Assembly: GCA_045110475.1 (NCBI GenBank)
Contig: JBGCGC010000015.1
Span: 1-64,000 of the forward strand
DNA length: 64,000 bases
Origin: Granulosicoccus sp045110475
Lineage (GTDB): Bacteria; Pseudomonadota; Gammaproteobacteria; Granulosicoccales; Granulosicoccaceae
Reading direction: 5' to 3'
Part shown: positions 20,795 through 30,329 of the stretch, in pieces
Layout: each line of letters starts with the position of its first letter
Position numbering within the stretch: the stretch's first letter is position 1
Program-made: the position numbers and the translations under genes
The notes under the pieces: generated by a model
What the model saw: the letters and a program-made list of their open reading frames with translations, nothing else
Database searches by the model: none
What the model was told of the DNA's origin: nothing

Positions 20795-21158
20795 ATAATC
20801 TCCAAAAAACTGAATTTTCACGCCCAAGCGAACCAAAGCAAGCATTGGTCATGCCGTCTACCTATTTTCTAAAAATGCCACTATTACGCAAGGCGACAAG
20901 TTCATGACGCCTGCAAACCGCTGTGATATTGGCAAATCGGCTATAGTTCTACGATACAGGACGCGTATGGTGAAAATAAACAGGCCAGAAGTGGTAATAC
21001 CGCGCATTTTTTGTCGGCTAGGAGTCTGCGCCGCCTCCGGCCGCGTGGGCTCCTAGCCAAGTTTCCTTCGAAATTGCAACGCTAACGCTCGTAGCTTGCA
21101 TCACCCTGATGCCGTGTCATACCCGTAACAGTTCCTCTCTTAAGCACCTAAGGACACC
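20795..21158. promoter_or_regulatory. Divergent fadE/folE intergenic region
   Basis: 364 bases with no gene I can support. TTGGCA at 20929-20934 with GATACA at 20953-20958 (18-base spacer) could be a weak plus-strand promoter for folE. A palindromic repeat copy sits at 21016-21058. AAGGAC at 21149-21154 (about) precedes the folE ATG. I see no clear FadR or PsrA operator. Confidence 0.4.
21016..21058. repeat. Dispersed palindromic repeat, copy 1 (imperfect hairpin)
   Basis: GGCTAGGAG at 21016-21024 pairs exactly with CTCCTAGCC at 21050-21058; the inner arms TCTGCGCCGCC and GGCCGCGTGGG pair only in part. The outer arms are the same as in the perfect copy at 34051-34093. It lies in the fadE/folE intergenic space. 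Confidence 0.85.
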
Positions 21159-21698
21159 ATGAAAAAAGCCTTCAACGACATTATCGTAGCCATTGGAGAA
21201 GATATCAGCAGAGACGGACTACGCGACACGCCGGAGCGTGCAGCCAAGGCCATGCAGTTCCTGACGCAAGGCTACAACCAGACGCTCGAACAGGTCGTCA
21301 ACGGCGCTATTTTCGAGTCTGATAGTGAGGAGATGGTGATAGTTCGCGATATCGAGCTGTACTCTCTGTGTGAGCATCACATGTTGCCATTCATCGGCAA
21401 ATGTCATGTTGCCTACCTGCCAAGGGGTAAAGTCATTGGACTGTCCAAAATAGCCCGAATAGTCGACATGTACGCCAGACGTCTGCAAATTCAGGAATCC
21501 TTGACCAAACAAATCGCTACCGCCGTTCTGGAAGTGACTGATGGTCTCGGTGTGGGTGTCATTGTCGAATCCCAGCACATGTGCATGATGATGCGTGGTG
21601 TCCAGAAGCAGAATTCGTCGATGACGACCTCAGCGATGCTGGGCAGATTCCGCTCCGACATCAATACCCGTAACGAATTTCTGCAATTGATCAGGTAA
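21159..21698 (+). CDS. folE: GTP cyclohydrolase I
   Basis: 179 residues, a short, nearly all-core version of the family. Zinc ligands C71 and H74 in CEHHMLPFIG and C142 in SQHMCMMMRG are all present, as is the GTP-binding GLSKIARIVDMYARRLQIQE block. It makes 7,8-dihydroneopterin triphosphate, the first step toward tetrahydrofolate. It is monocistronic: divergent from fadE and convergent with the chemoreceptor gene, 38 bases from it. Confidence 0.97.
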   Translation: MKKAFNDIIVAIGEDISRDGLRDTPERAAKAMQFLTQGYNQTLEQVVNGAIFESDSEEMVIVRDIELYSLCEHHMLPFIGKCHVAYLPRGKVIGLSKIARIVDMYARRLQIQESLTKQIATAVLEVTDGLGVGVIVESQHMCMMMRGVQKQNSSMTTSAMLGRFRSDINTRNEFLQLIR

Positions 21699-21736
21699 AA
21701 CAGGCCTTACTGCCAACCACAGGCCGACACCCGTTC

Positions 21737-24514
21737 TCATGCTGCCAGGTCCGAGCCCGTTCTACTGTGCTCGCTTGGTCGAAAGTGAGACACCAGTTGC
21801 TGTAGCTGTGCCGCCATGTCTGAAAGTTCGTGCGCGGCCGCCTTAACATCGTTCGAGGTCTCCTGTCCGGCTTTTGCTTTTGATGCCACCTCCCTGATGA
21901 GTGCGGAGATGGTTTCACTGGAGCTTGCCGTCTGGGTAACCGAGTTGCCGATATCTTGCGTATATTTTTCCTGATCATTCACTGCAACAGATATCAGCGA
22001 TTGAATTTCACTGATACGTGTCACTATTTTGTAGATGGATTGAATAGCCGTGACTGCAGATTCAGTATCAGTTTGGATGTCGAGAATTCGGGATTCTATT
22101 TCCTCGGTAGCAGCGGCAGTGCCTTTTGCCAACTCCTTGACCTCTCCTGCCACGACCGCAAATCCTTTGCCAGCCTCACCGGCACGGGCTGCTTCGATGG
22201 TGGCGTTTAGTGCAAGCAAGTTGGTTTGTTCAGCAATCGATGTTATGACTTTGATAACCGAACTGATACCCGCACTACTGTCGGACAACTTACGGACCGT
22301 TGTATCCGTTGAATGTGCCAGCTCCACAGCTTCCAATGCGACAGATTCAGCCTCAGTCGTGTTCAACACGATCTCCCTGATTGACGTACTAAGTTGCTCG
22401 GTGGTACTGACAACGGTATTAATACTGGCATCTACGGTATCGCTGACCTGTGAAGCATCATGGCTGTTTTCTGCCGTTGCGCTGGATAGCTCGCTCATAT
22501 TGCTGGACAGCGACGCCAGTGTGTCAGACGCTTGATTTAATTGAACCGAATTGTTGTCAATGCTCTGCATGCTTGAGCGCATCTCTGCAAACAGCGAGTC
22601 CAGCGCTCTACCCATTTGCCCGGGTAGATCATCACCCGTTGTATCTATGGGGTGGTTGAGATCACCATTGCTTGCTGCATTAACCGCAGCCAGCAAGCGA
22701 TCCACACGACCTTGAAGTTCTAACGATTCTGCTCTTTGTCTGGCAATCTCGGCTTGTTCATGCGCATGGCGATCTTCTCGTTCACTCTGAGCGAGCCGCT
22801 CTTTCTCAAAACGTTCCTTTTCCTGTTTTTGCAGTTGCAGTTGCTCTGCCTGTTGTTCTTTTTGCTGGTGTAACTGTTGAGCTTCCATACCGGTTTTTCT
22901 GAAAACTTCGATGGTTTGTGCCAGCTCGGTAAGTTCATCGTTACCGTTTATGGATACAGATACATCGTATTTACCAACTGCAAGAGATTTCAGTGCATTG
23001 ATTATCTGATGAAGTCGCCGCAGTAGACTCCTTGACACAAGGAGCCAGAAAACCAGAACAGTGGTAAGAACACTGGCAAGCGATACGAGAATCAATTGCA
23101 GCTGACTCGAACTGATTTTTTCTGAGGCATCAAGGCCCACCTGCGCAACGTTTTCCCGATTGTCGAACACCAGTTTCACAAGCTTGTTAATGATAGCTGA
23201 TTGATCCTGTTCCAATGCTTTCCGGGAATCGTCGATAGCCAGCTCACTGGTCAGTTCTTGCATTCGATGGTGAAACACCCCTTGAACAACATCACCTAAT
23301 GAAAAAAGATCGCTTATCTGATCAGAAACCTCATACATCCCCTGAACGCTACTCGTCTGTGGCAGAATTTTGCCAATTCTGTTTTCCGATAACTGATATT
23401 GTTCCATCAAAGGAGTTAGGCCAGGCAGATTTCCAACCATCAGAGCCTGTCCCAGCGTGCCGGAGACTGTATTCAATTCTGCCCGTAGTTCCAACAAGGC
23501 GGTCAGTTGCGAAATGCCAGATTGTATAAACAGGGGTAACGACTCGTCAGTCAGGACTTTCAGTTCATCACCGTCCAGCATGGTAAGAAATTTCCAGGTG
23601 TCGATAGCTGGAGACAAGGCACTGATAATCCGTTTACTGATAGTTTGTACCTGAACCTGTCGGCGCTGACGCTCATTGGCAGGCAGCCTACCCAAGCCAT
23701 CGGTTGCAGGCTTTGAAGATGCCACTACAGCATTCACCAGTGAGATAAACTCATTGAGTTCCTTGTCAAGCTGTTCAACGTCTTCAACGTGATACGGCAA
23801 TAATTGCGTACGATAACCTGACACGGCTTTAGTGGCAGCTTCTAGCCCTTCCGACTGATTCATGGCGACCAGCATCGCTGCGTTTAACACAGCGTTTTGC
23901 AAGCTGAGTGCATTCACTAACTGTCTGATTCGATCTTCCAGCAAGGAATCCAGCAATTCGCGGTTTTCTTCAAATTTGGTTTTGGTCAGATTTTCAAAAT
24001 CAAGCGTACTCTTTGTCGCAATTGCCAGAAGTTCATTGTTCACTGAAGACTGGATGAGGTTTATCTCCCCCATAAGATTCCAGGTCATTTCCCGTGCATC
24101 AATTCGTGCATCTACCGCTGTGTTCAATGTTTGCAGGTGCTCTTTCACAAAGCTTATGTCACCTATGACACTCTCAGTCGAGGAAGAATTCCCGGCCAGA
24201 TTGTCTGCCTTCATAATCTGCTCTTCGAGACGAGAGGCAATGGAGACCAGTGTGTCGTACCTTTCAACTCTATCCTGCTGATCATTTGCAGATGTCAGCA
24301 GCGGTATGGCTGCGCTAAACTCCACAGCAAGCTGGGTAGTGGCCATGGAATCAGACATTATCGGAACGCTAACGCTTGTAATTTCTGACAAGGAATCTGA
24401 AAATACTCCATAAGACCTGACCGCAATCACAGTCGCCAGCAAGGTCGTCCCGACCACGAGACCAAATGACAGTAAAAGCTTCTGGGTAATACCGAGCTGT
24501 AATAGTTTTTTCAT
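21737..24514 (-). CDS. Methyl-accepting chemotaxis protein with long periplasmic domain
   Basis: 925 residues from the ATG at 24514; a TTG start at 24541 is possible but less likely. Membrane segment 1 is at 12-33 and segment 2 at about 472-494, leaving a periplasmic sensor of about 435 residues that looks all-helical, longer than usual and resembling TorS-like sensor domains. HAMP follows (about 495-545), then a Gln/Glu-rich coiled coil (about 550-610) and probably a second HAMP, then the methylation/signalling bundle with the conserved tip EQTNLLALNATIEAARAGEA. No CheB/CheR pentapeptide is seen at the C-terminus. The preceding gene in the same direction encodes a periplasmic binding protein, which may be its ligand carrier (inference). 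Confidence 0.92.
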   Translation of the reverse strand: MKKLLQLGITQKLLLSFGLVVGTTLLATVIAVRSYGVFSDSLSEITSVSVPIMSDSMATTQLAVEFSAAIPLLTSANDQQDRVERYDTLVSIASRLEEQIMKADNLAGNSSSTESVIGDISFVKEHLQTLNTAVDARIDAREMTWNLMGEINLIQSSVNNELLAIATKSTLDFENLTKTKFEENRELLDSLLEDRIRQLVNALSLQNAVLNAAMLVAMNQSEGLEAATKAVSGYRTQLLPYHVEDVEQLDKELNEFISLVNAVVASSKPATDGLGRLPANERQRRQVQVQTISKRIISALSPAIDTWKFLTMLDGDELKVLTDESLPLFIQSGISQLTALLELRAELNTVSGTLGQALMVGNLPGLTPLMEQYQLSENRIGKILPQTSSVQGMYEVSDQISDLFSLGDVVQGVFHHRMQELTSELAIDDSRKALEQDQSAIINKLVKLVFDNRENVAQVGLDASEKISSSQLQLILVSLASVLTTVLVFWLLVSRSLLRRLHQIINALKSLAVGKYDVSVSINGNDELTELAQTIEVFRKTGMEAQQLHQQKEQQAEQLQLQKQEKERFEKERLAQSEREDRHAHEQAEIARQRAESLELQGRVDRLLAAVNAASNGDLNHPIDTTGDDLPGQMGRALDSLFAEMRSSMQSIDNNSVQLNQASDTLASLSSNMSELSSATAENSHDASQVSDTVDASINTVVSTTEQLSTSIREIVLNTTEAESVALEAVELAHSTDTTVRKLSDSSAGISSVIKVITSIAEQTNLLALNATIEAARAGEAGKGFAVVAGEVKELAKGTAAATEEIESRILDIQTDTESAVTAIQSIYKIVTRISEIQSLISVAVNDQEKYTQDIGNSVTQTASSSETISALIREVASKAKAGQETSNDVKAAAHELSDMAAQLQQLVSHFRPSEHSRTGSDLAA

Positions 24515-24613
24515 AGGTATCAAGTCGTTTCGAGTCGTCAAGTGTCAGCTCTTTTTAGCCACCTGATCCAAAAAGTGAATACGTCATTAACTCTGATTAA
24601 CCTGAATTTTCCG

Positions 24614-24631
24614 GGCCAGGAGTCTGCGCGG
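24614..24631. repeat. Dispersed palindromic repeat, half copy 2
   Basis: GGCCAGGAGTCTGCGCGG matches the left arm of the palindrome at 34051 with two base changes (C for T at position 4, T for C at 10). No right arm follows. It lies between the binding-protein gene and the chemoreceptor gene. Confidence 0.6.
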
Positions 24632-24667
24632 TTGAAAATCCTGTCGCGAGAGCAGTCCCAATTCGAG

Positions 24668-25927
24668 TCAGTTTTGATCCAGATCTGCGACAACATCGCC
24701 ATCGGCTATAGCCACTTGCTCGATCATATCTCTGTCAGTCCACCTGAATATTCCGAAAAGACCAGCAACGACACCCGTTTCTGTAAATTCCATCGAGCCG
24801 GTAACCCCGTCGTAGTTAATTTCCTTACCCGCTCTAATGGCGTTGATTCCATCGGAGTAGTTGTATACAACCATGCCATCACCTCCTGTCACCTCATACA
24901 TGGCCTTTGACCATTTTGAAGACTCCAGACTTCCTGCCTTTTCAATAGCCAGCGCGCTTGCTACCAGTAAGTCATAATATTGCAGAGCGTAAGAGTTACT
25001 GACATCGCCAATGACATCAATCTGCTCTGACGCTTCTGCCGCGGTTTTATAGTGTTGCCACGCTGGACTATCGTCGTTGGCATAGGCCGATAACAATACC
25101 GACTGATGTTGCTGAATAGCCTCCATCGTCGCTTTGTTCCGGAAATCCCGCTCTTGCCACTCGCTCGTTCCTACCAGAAACCAGGAGTGTCCGGCATTAG
25201 CCGCATTCTTCACAAAGATGCCACCGTTACTCGGGGTTGAGAACACGGCTACGGCATCAGGTTTTTTCAAAGCCACTTGCGACACAACGCTGGAATAGTC
25301 AGTCCAGTTGGGCTGAAAGACCAGAGAACCAAGTACGGTGAGTCCCAGGCGTTCGGCAGATCGTTGCGCAGCCTTCATTTGCAGCAGGTGGCCTTTAAGG
25401 TTATTAGCCACCAGAACGACCGTTTTTTTTCCCGAATTTTTGATATGCAGCATGGCCGCAGCACTCTGCGCCGAATCCATTGGTGACCCTCTAAACAATG
25501 GCTCTTCGGCAATTCCCCCAAAAGCTGCGTCTATCGATCCGCCGTGTACAGAGGGAATAAGAGGTTTTTTCAGAAATGCAATGCGTTTGAGCAACTTGTT
25601 TCGGTACGTCTCGTACTGATGGGAAACGTTTAACACGATATCGGCCTGATGCTTGTCGAGAAGCTTTTTTACCGCACGCCACTCCCCCACAGTGCCTGAA
25701 TCTTCATGAATTGCGGTTACCCGTCGGCCAAGAGGTGGCGTCTGGTTGATTTCATCCACGACAAACTCAGTAACACCATCGAAGAACGGTCCGAACCCGG
25801 CATACTGACCCGAATGATAGGTTAGGTGTCCAAGTTTTATATCCTTTGCCGCAGCAGCAGGGGCAATTGCAATAACGAGCAATGAAGCTACTGCCAGTGT
25901 CTCTGCTAATTTTTTCATGTATTTCAT
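24668..25927 (-). CDS. LivK-type periplasmic substrate-binding protein
   Basis: 419 residues with a signal peptide (MKYMKKLAETLAVASLLVIA... cut near AAA/KDIKLG). The fold is a type I periplasmic binding protein of the branched-chain amino acid class: IKLGHLTYHSGQYAGFGPFF at the start, AAMLHIKNSGKKTVVLVANN mid-way, and a PDAVAVFSTPSNGG strand. No permease or ATPase genes are nearby. The next gene downstream is a chemoreceptor, 153 bases on. This suggests a sensory rather than a transport role, as for TorT with TorS (inference). Ligand unknown. Confidence 0.85.
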   Translation of the reverse strand: MKYMKKLAETLAVASLLVIAIAPAAAAKDIKLGHLTYHSGQYAGFGPFFDGVTEFVVDEINQTPPLGRRVTAIHEDSGTVGEWRAVKKLLDKHQADIVLNVSHQYETYRNKLLKRIAFLKKPLIPSVHGGSIDAAFGGIAEEPLFRGSPMDSAQSAAAMLHIKNSGKKTVVLVANNLKGHLLQMKAAQRSAERLGLTVLGSLVFQPNWTDYSSVVSQVALKKPDAVAVFSTPSNGGIFVKNAANAGHSWFLVGTSEWQERDFRNKATMEAIQQHQSVLLSAYANDDSPAWQHYKTAAEASEQIDVIGDVSNSYALQYYDLLVASALAIEKAGSLESSKWSKAMYEVTGGDGMVVYNYSDGINAIRAGKEINYDGVTGSMEFTETGVVAGLFGIFRWTDRDMIEQVAIADGDVVADLDQN

Positions 25928-26084
25928 AGGTCTTTAACGCAAGCGCTTTGTCACTGCCGGGACAGAAACTATCGGCTAACAAAAAACCTTATGTACTACT
26001 TACAGTAATTTGGCCGTGCCGTATTTTTAGGCAAGGACTATGTAGCGACCCAATCAAACCTCGGCAACCCACACCAATGCTTAC

Positions 26085-27959
26085 TTATAAAAGTCGAGGC
26101 GAACTTCCCTCCTCGCCTTCAAGGACATCACTGCCCAACTGCATCTGCCAGAGATCAGCATATAAGCCACCATTTTCCAGCAGTGTCTCGTGGGTTCCAC
26201 GTTCCACGATTTCCCCCGCATCCAGTACCAGTATCTGATCAGCATCTACAATGGTTGACAGCCTGTGCGCGATAACCAGTGAAGTGGCGCGTTTGGCCAC
26301 AGCGTTCATGCCTTCCAGAATCGCCTGCTCGCTGCGGGTATCCAGACTCGAAGTCGCTTCATCAAAGACAATAATGGGTGGGTTTTTCAGGACAACTCGC
26401 GCAATTGCCATGCGCTGTTTTTCACCACCTGACAACTTCAGGCCACGCTCACCAACAACGGTCTCATAACCTTGAGGTAACTGCGCAATGAATGTGTCAA
26501 GATTGGCACGACGCGCGGCCTCGTGTACCAGATCATCATCGGCTTCCGGATTCGCGTACGCAAGGTTATATCGGATAGTGTCATTAAACATGACGGTATC
26601 CTGGGGGACCACGCCTAATGCTTCCCGTAAGCTTGCCTGCGTGCAATCACGCACGTCCACGCCATCAATCAAAACCTGTCCCTGGTCTACATCATAGAAC
26701 CGGAACAGCAAACGCGACAAAGTTGATTTACCTGCACCGGATGGCCCGACAACCGCAACCTTACTCCCCGGCTCAACCGTGAAGTTCAGACCCTTGAGGA
26801 TCGGCCGTTCGGCCAGGTAAGCAAAATGTACGTCCTTGAACTCAATGCGCGCCTCCTTGACGTCAAGCGTTACGGCTTTTGGCTTGTCCTGAATCTGCGG
26901 CTCCCGCTCCAGCAGCTTGAGAACCAGATCCATATCAGCCAACGCGTACTGCAGCCCTCGATACACGACACCCAGCACGTTCAGAGGCACAAATAACTGT
27001 AGCATCAGAGCGTTAATCAATACGATATCACCCAGCGTGATGACCCCGCTTGCCACATCCCGTGTTGCCAGCATCATAATCAAGGTAACACCAATCGCAA
27101 CGATGGCTGCCTGACCAAAATTAAGCGTAGACATGGTGATCTGGCTGCGAACACCCGCATCAGCCCAGCCAACCATATGATCATCGTAAGCGCGTATTTC
27201 CCGCCGCTCATTATTGAAATACTTGACTGTTTCATAGTTAAGCAGGCTATCGACTGCTCGACCATTGGAAAGAGAATCCAATCGGTTCATCTCATGCCGG
27301 AACTGCATTCGCCAACCCGAAAAAATGAACGTAAACGCAATATAGATAACCACGGTGAGCACTACTACGACCGTGTATTGCCAGCCGTATCCACCAAACA
27401 ATATGGCGGCAACCAACAAGAATTCCGCAGCCGTGGGAACAATGTTAAAAACCAGCAAGTTGACAATGGAACTCAGGCTATTGGTTCCACGTGACAGATC
27501 TTTGGAAATACTGCCCGTGTGTCGCTCTAAATGAAATGACAAGGACAGATCATGCAGATGGGTAAGAACCTCTGTAGACAGTTTGTGCATCGCCCGATAC
27601 CGTACGCGTGCGAACAAGGCATCACGTAATTCCTTGAACAATGAGCTTGCCAGTCGCAAAAGGCCATAGGCCGCCACCAGGCCAAGGCCAACCAGCATGA
27701 CATCGTTGCCTGTAAAGGCATCGAGCAAGGACCCAGTGTCGGCCGTTGTCTGCGTGAGATCAGACGTATTGTCTGTATCCAGTGCGTTGACGATCTCCTT
27801 GAGCAACAGCGGTACCGCGACAATGGCGAACTTGCTCGCCATCAGACAGGCTAGCGCAAGCAGTACACGACCCTTGTATTCCCAGAGATAGCTCGTGAGT
27901 TTTTTCAGATTTTCAAAATCACGCCGATTGCTGTGAGGCGCCTCTACGCGGCCATGCAT
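26085..27959 (-). CDS. ATM1-type ABC exporter (fused membrane and ATPase)
   Basis: 624 residues: six-helix membrane domain (about 30-335) and a nucleotide-binding domain with Walker A GPSGAGKST at 405-413, signature LSGGEKQR and Walker B IIVFDEATSSLD. The segment NYETVKYFNNE (241-251) is a hallmark of the ATM1/HMT1 group, which exports glutathione-linked persulfides or metal conjugates. The ATG overlaps the dusA stop by one base (TGATG), so the two genes are transcribed and probably translated together. Full length for the family. Confidence 0.92.
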   Translation of the reverse strand: MHGRVEAPHSNRRDFENLKKLTSYLWEYKGRVLLALACLMASKFAIVAVPLLLKEIVNALDTDNTSDLTQTTADTGSLLDAFTGNDVMLVGLGLVAAYGLLRLASSLFKELRDALFARVRYRAMHKLSTEVLTHLHDLSLSFHLERHTGSISKDLSRGTNSLSSIVNLLVFNIVPTAAEFLLVAAILFGGYGWQYTVVVVLTVVIYIAFTFIFSGWRMQFRHEMNRLDSLSNGRAVDSLLNYETVKYFNNERREIRAYDDHMVGWADAGVRSQITMSTLNFGQAAIVAIGVTLIMMLATRDVASGVITLGDIVLINALMLQLFVPLNVLGVVYRGLQYALADMDLVLKLLEREPQIQDKPKAVTLDVKEARIEFKDVHFAYLAERPILKGLNFTVEPGSKVAVVGPSGAGKSTLSRLLFRFYDVDQGQVLIDGVDVRDCTQASLREALGVVPQDTVMFNDTIRYNLAYANPEADDDLVHEAARRANLDTFIAQLPQGYETVVGERGLKLSGGEKQRMAIARVVLKNPPIIVFDEATSSLDTRSEQAILEGMNAVAKRATSLVIAHRLSTIVDADQILVLDAGEIVERGTHETLLENGGLYADLWQMQLGSDVLEGEEGSSPRLL

Positions 27960-28987
27960 CAGGCGCTACGCCGCGCTTGCTGAGCTTCAACTATCAAGTA
28001 ATTCAATGCCTCATCAATCAAGGTAATAGCGTCCGGTGATTTGCTCGCGTGTTCACTGATATGTCGGCGCCAGAGTCGCGCTCCCGGCACTTGCTGAAAC
28101 AAGGCAACAAGATGGCGACTCATGGCACTGAGCCTCACACCCTTATCCATCCAGCCTTGCATGTAATGTGCGTAGGCTCGGGCAACCTCACACAAGGTGC
28201 GGAAGTCAGCCTTGTGTGTGTAGCCATCTGGCAGCTCAGAGAACAAACGCGAATCCGCCTCAGCCAGTATGGCCGGATGGTAGTAAGCGGCGCGGCCAAT
28301 CATGACACCATCGACATGCTGCAAATGCTCCAGCGCGTCATCGATTGATTCGATACCGCCGTTGATGCTGATGTGCAGCTGCGGAAACTCCCGCTTAAGT
28401 CGGTATACGTAGTCATATCGAAGCGGCGGAATCGAACGATTCTCTTTCGGACTCAAACCATCCAGCCAGGCCTTTCTGGCATGCACGGTGAAAAACTGGC
28501 AGCCGCTATCTGACACGGTACCAACAAACTGCTCTAGAGCCTCATAGCTGTCATCGCGGTCAATACCCAGCCGGCATTTGACGGTGACCGGGATAGCGAC
28601 TTTGTCGATCATGGCGCTGACCGTATCTCTAACAAGTTCGGGTTCAGCCATGAGACAGGCTCCAAATCGACCCGCCTTGACTCGATCGCTAGGGCAACCA
28701 ACATTCATGTTGATTTCCTGATAGCCCCACTGCTCTCCGACCTGTGCAGCCGCCGCCATCTGCTCAGGATCCGAGCCACCAAGCTGCAACACCACTGGCC
28801 CTTCATCCTGGTGCTTGCCCAACAGGTACTCACGATCACCATGAATAATTGCAGCGCTTGTCAACATCTCGGTGTAGAGCAATGTATGTCGGGTCAGGAG
28901 TCTTGCCAGATACCGATAATGCCGATCCGTCAATTCCATCATGGGAGCGATGACGAGACTGCGATGTGTGTTCAGATCATTGAGCAT
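27959..28987 (-). CDS. dusA: tRNA-dihydrouridine(20/20a) synthase DusA
   Basis: 342 residues. FMN-dependent reductase that makes dihydrouridine in the tRNA D-loop. Diagnostic motifs: APMMELTDRHYRYLARLLT at the N-terminus, NVGCPSDRVKAGRFGACLMA with the catalytic cysteine, and FTVHARKAWLDGLSPKENR, which is specific for the DusA subgroup. The stop overlaps the start of the ABC exporter by one base. Confidence 0.97.
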   Translation of the reverse strand: MLNDLNTHRSLVIAPMMELTDRHYRYLARLLTRHTLLYTEMLTSAAIIHGDREYLLGKHQDEGPVVLQLGGSDPEQMAAAAQVGEQWGYQEINMNVGCPSDRVKAGRFGACLMAEPELVRDTVSAMIDKVAIPVTVKCRLGIDRDDSYEALEQFVGTVSDSGCQFFTVHARKAWLDGLSPKENRSIPPLRYDYVYRLKREFPQLHISINGGIESIDDALEHLQHVDGVMIGRAAYYHPAILAEADSRLFSELPDGYTHKADFRTLCEVARAYAHYMQGWMDKGVRLSAMSRHLVALFQQVPGARLWRRHISEHASKSPDAITLIDEALNYLIVEAQQARRSA

Positions 28988-29110
28988 GCGGCATTATGGG
29001 TGCGAGTGCGATGAAAAACAGCGTTGCTGTATAGAAAATTCGCTATGGGTATGTCATTTACCACAGAACCCGTCGGTTGGATGAGGCAAACGTGGGCAAA
29101 AAACCCGGAC

Positions 29111-30316
29111 TCAACAGGAGCGTTTCAAAGCCTGATGCTCATGGACAAGGGAGGTAAAGTCGTCGGCAGATAATCCTTCATACAGCGCATTCAGCATCAC
29201 CGCCTGGGCAGAGGCAGGCGCGAGTCCATTCACCGGTGGCTCAAGATCCAGACTGGCCGGAAACGCATAGCCTTCCGCACAGGCCTCAACAGCCTGCACA
29301 ATTCCGCGTGCTGGCAACGTGCCGGCCTTTTGCATTGACTGGAGCGCAGGATAAAGCGCCACAGACATGCGCGCACGATCGAGAATCTCCAGGGTTCGAC
29401 CATAGGCTGACCCAACCTGCAACAAGTTGACGAAACGATGCTGATCCGCGGTGTCGTTGTCACCCGCCGCGTGAAACAGGGCGGGATTGAAGAACAACAT
29501 GTCACCTTTGTCCAGCGCCAACTGGACATAATGCTGCTCGAAATGTTCCTGAATCCGCAAGTCCTTGACGCTCATGTAACCAGACACAAGCTTCTGCGAG
29601 AAAGGTAATAACTGGGTAGGGCCGGTCTCGAGCGGTACCTGTGAATGCGCTATCCCCCCTTGCAGGGTCAACAAGGGCGACAGCGCATGGACGTGCGCCG
29701 GATACTCACCAAGCACGGTGCTATCCTGAAATCCCATGTGATAATCACGATGACACGACTGTGCGCGCCCACCCGGATGCACGATATTGACTTGGGCCGT
29801 GATCTGGTAGGCAGGCCCCAGCCATGCGCGACACACCAGCGCCAGCGCGTCGTTGGCGTTATAGCGCGCAAACAATTCAGGGGCTCGCATGCATAGCTTC
29901 TCGTGCGCATTCCAGATGCGTGAGTTGGAACCGGCCGCGGCAAAGTGATCAGCCACGGGATGCCCTTGGGATTCTTCTTCGAGAATTGCCTGAAGTTCGA
30001 CAGTCACCTCATCCAGCATAGCCAGATCATCGACAGCGTTTCTGATAACCAGCGCACCTGCACCGTCCAGAAGTACCCTTGCCCACTCTTGTTGCAGGCT
30101 CTTTACAACACTCGATTGACTCTCACCAAGCCGGGCAATCTTGCGAACGCTTGTACCCTGGTAAACCGGAATCTGATGCACGATGTCACTGGCATGCGGA
30201 ACACTGTCGCGTGCCGTATGCATCGCGCGCTGAGCCTGCAAGCGTTCAAGTTCGGCGTCGATATCGGAGCCGACCAACCAGACCGGTAGGTCCTTGTCTC
30301 TCTTTCTTGCGCTCAT
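29111..30316 (-). CDS. Phytanoyl-CoA dioxygenase (PhyH) family protein
   Basis: 401 residues from the ATG at 30316, 13 bases after the oxidoreductase stop; the upstream open frame to 30466 is a shadow of that gene. The Fe(II)/2-oxoglutarate dioxygenase core shows H-x-D in AQSCHRDYHMGF and the distal histidine in DMLFFNPALFHAAGDN, followed by HRFVNLLQVGSAYGR with the 2-oxoglutarate-binding arginine. The substrate cannot be read from sequence. The Gfo/Idh/MocA partner upstream points to catabolism or modification of a sugar- or polyol-like compound (inference). Confidence 0.8.
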   Translation of the reverse strand: MSARKRDKDLPVWLVGSDIDAELERLQAQRAMHTARDSVPHASDIVHQIPVYQGTSVRKIARLGESQSSVVKSLQQEWARVLLDGAGALVIRNAVDDLAMLDEVTVELQAILEEESQGHPVADHFAAAGSNSRIWNAHEKLCMRAPELFARYNANDALALVCRAWLGPAYQITAQVNIVHPGGRAQSCHRDYHMGFQDSTVLGEYPAHVHALSPLLTLQGGIAHSQVPLETGPTQLLPFSQKLVSGYMSVKDLRIQEHFEQHYVQLALDKGDMLFFNPALFHAAGDNDTADQHRFVNLLQVGSAYGRTLEILDRARMSVALYPALQSMQKAGTLPARGIVQAVEACAEGYAFPASLDLEPPVNGLAPASAQAVMLNALYEGLSADDFTSLVHEHQALKRSC

Positions 30317-30329
30317 GCAAACGGATTCT

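Noticed and set aside
28894..28908. Further copy of the dispersed repeat (GTCAGGAGTCTTGCC)
   Set aside because: It lies inside dusA coding sequence and shares only a short stretch; likely chance.
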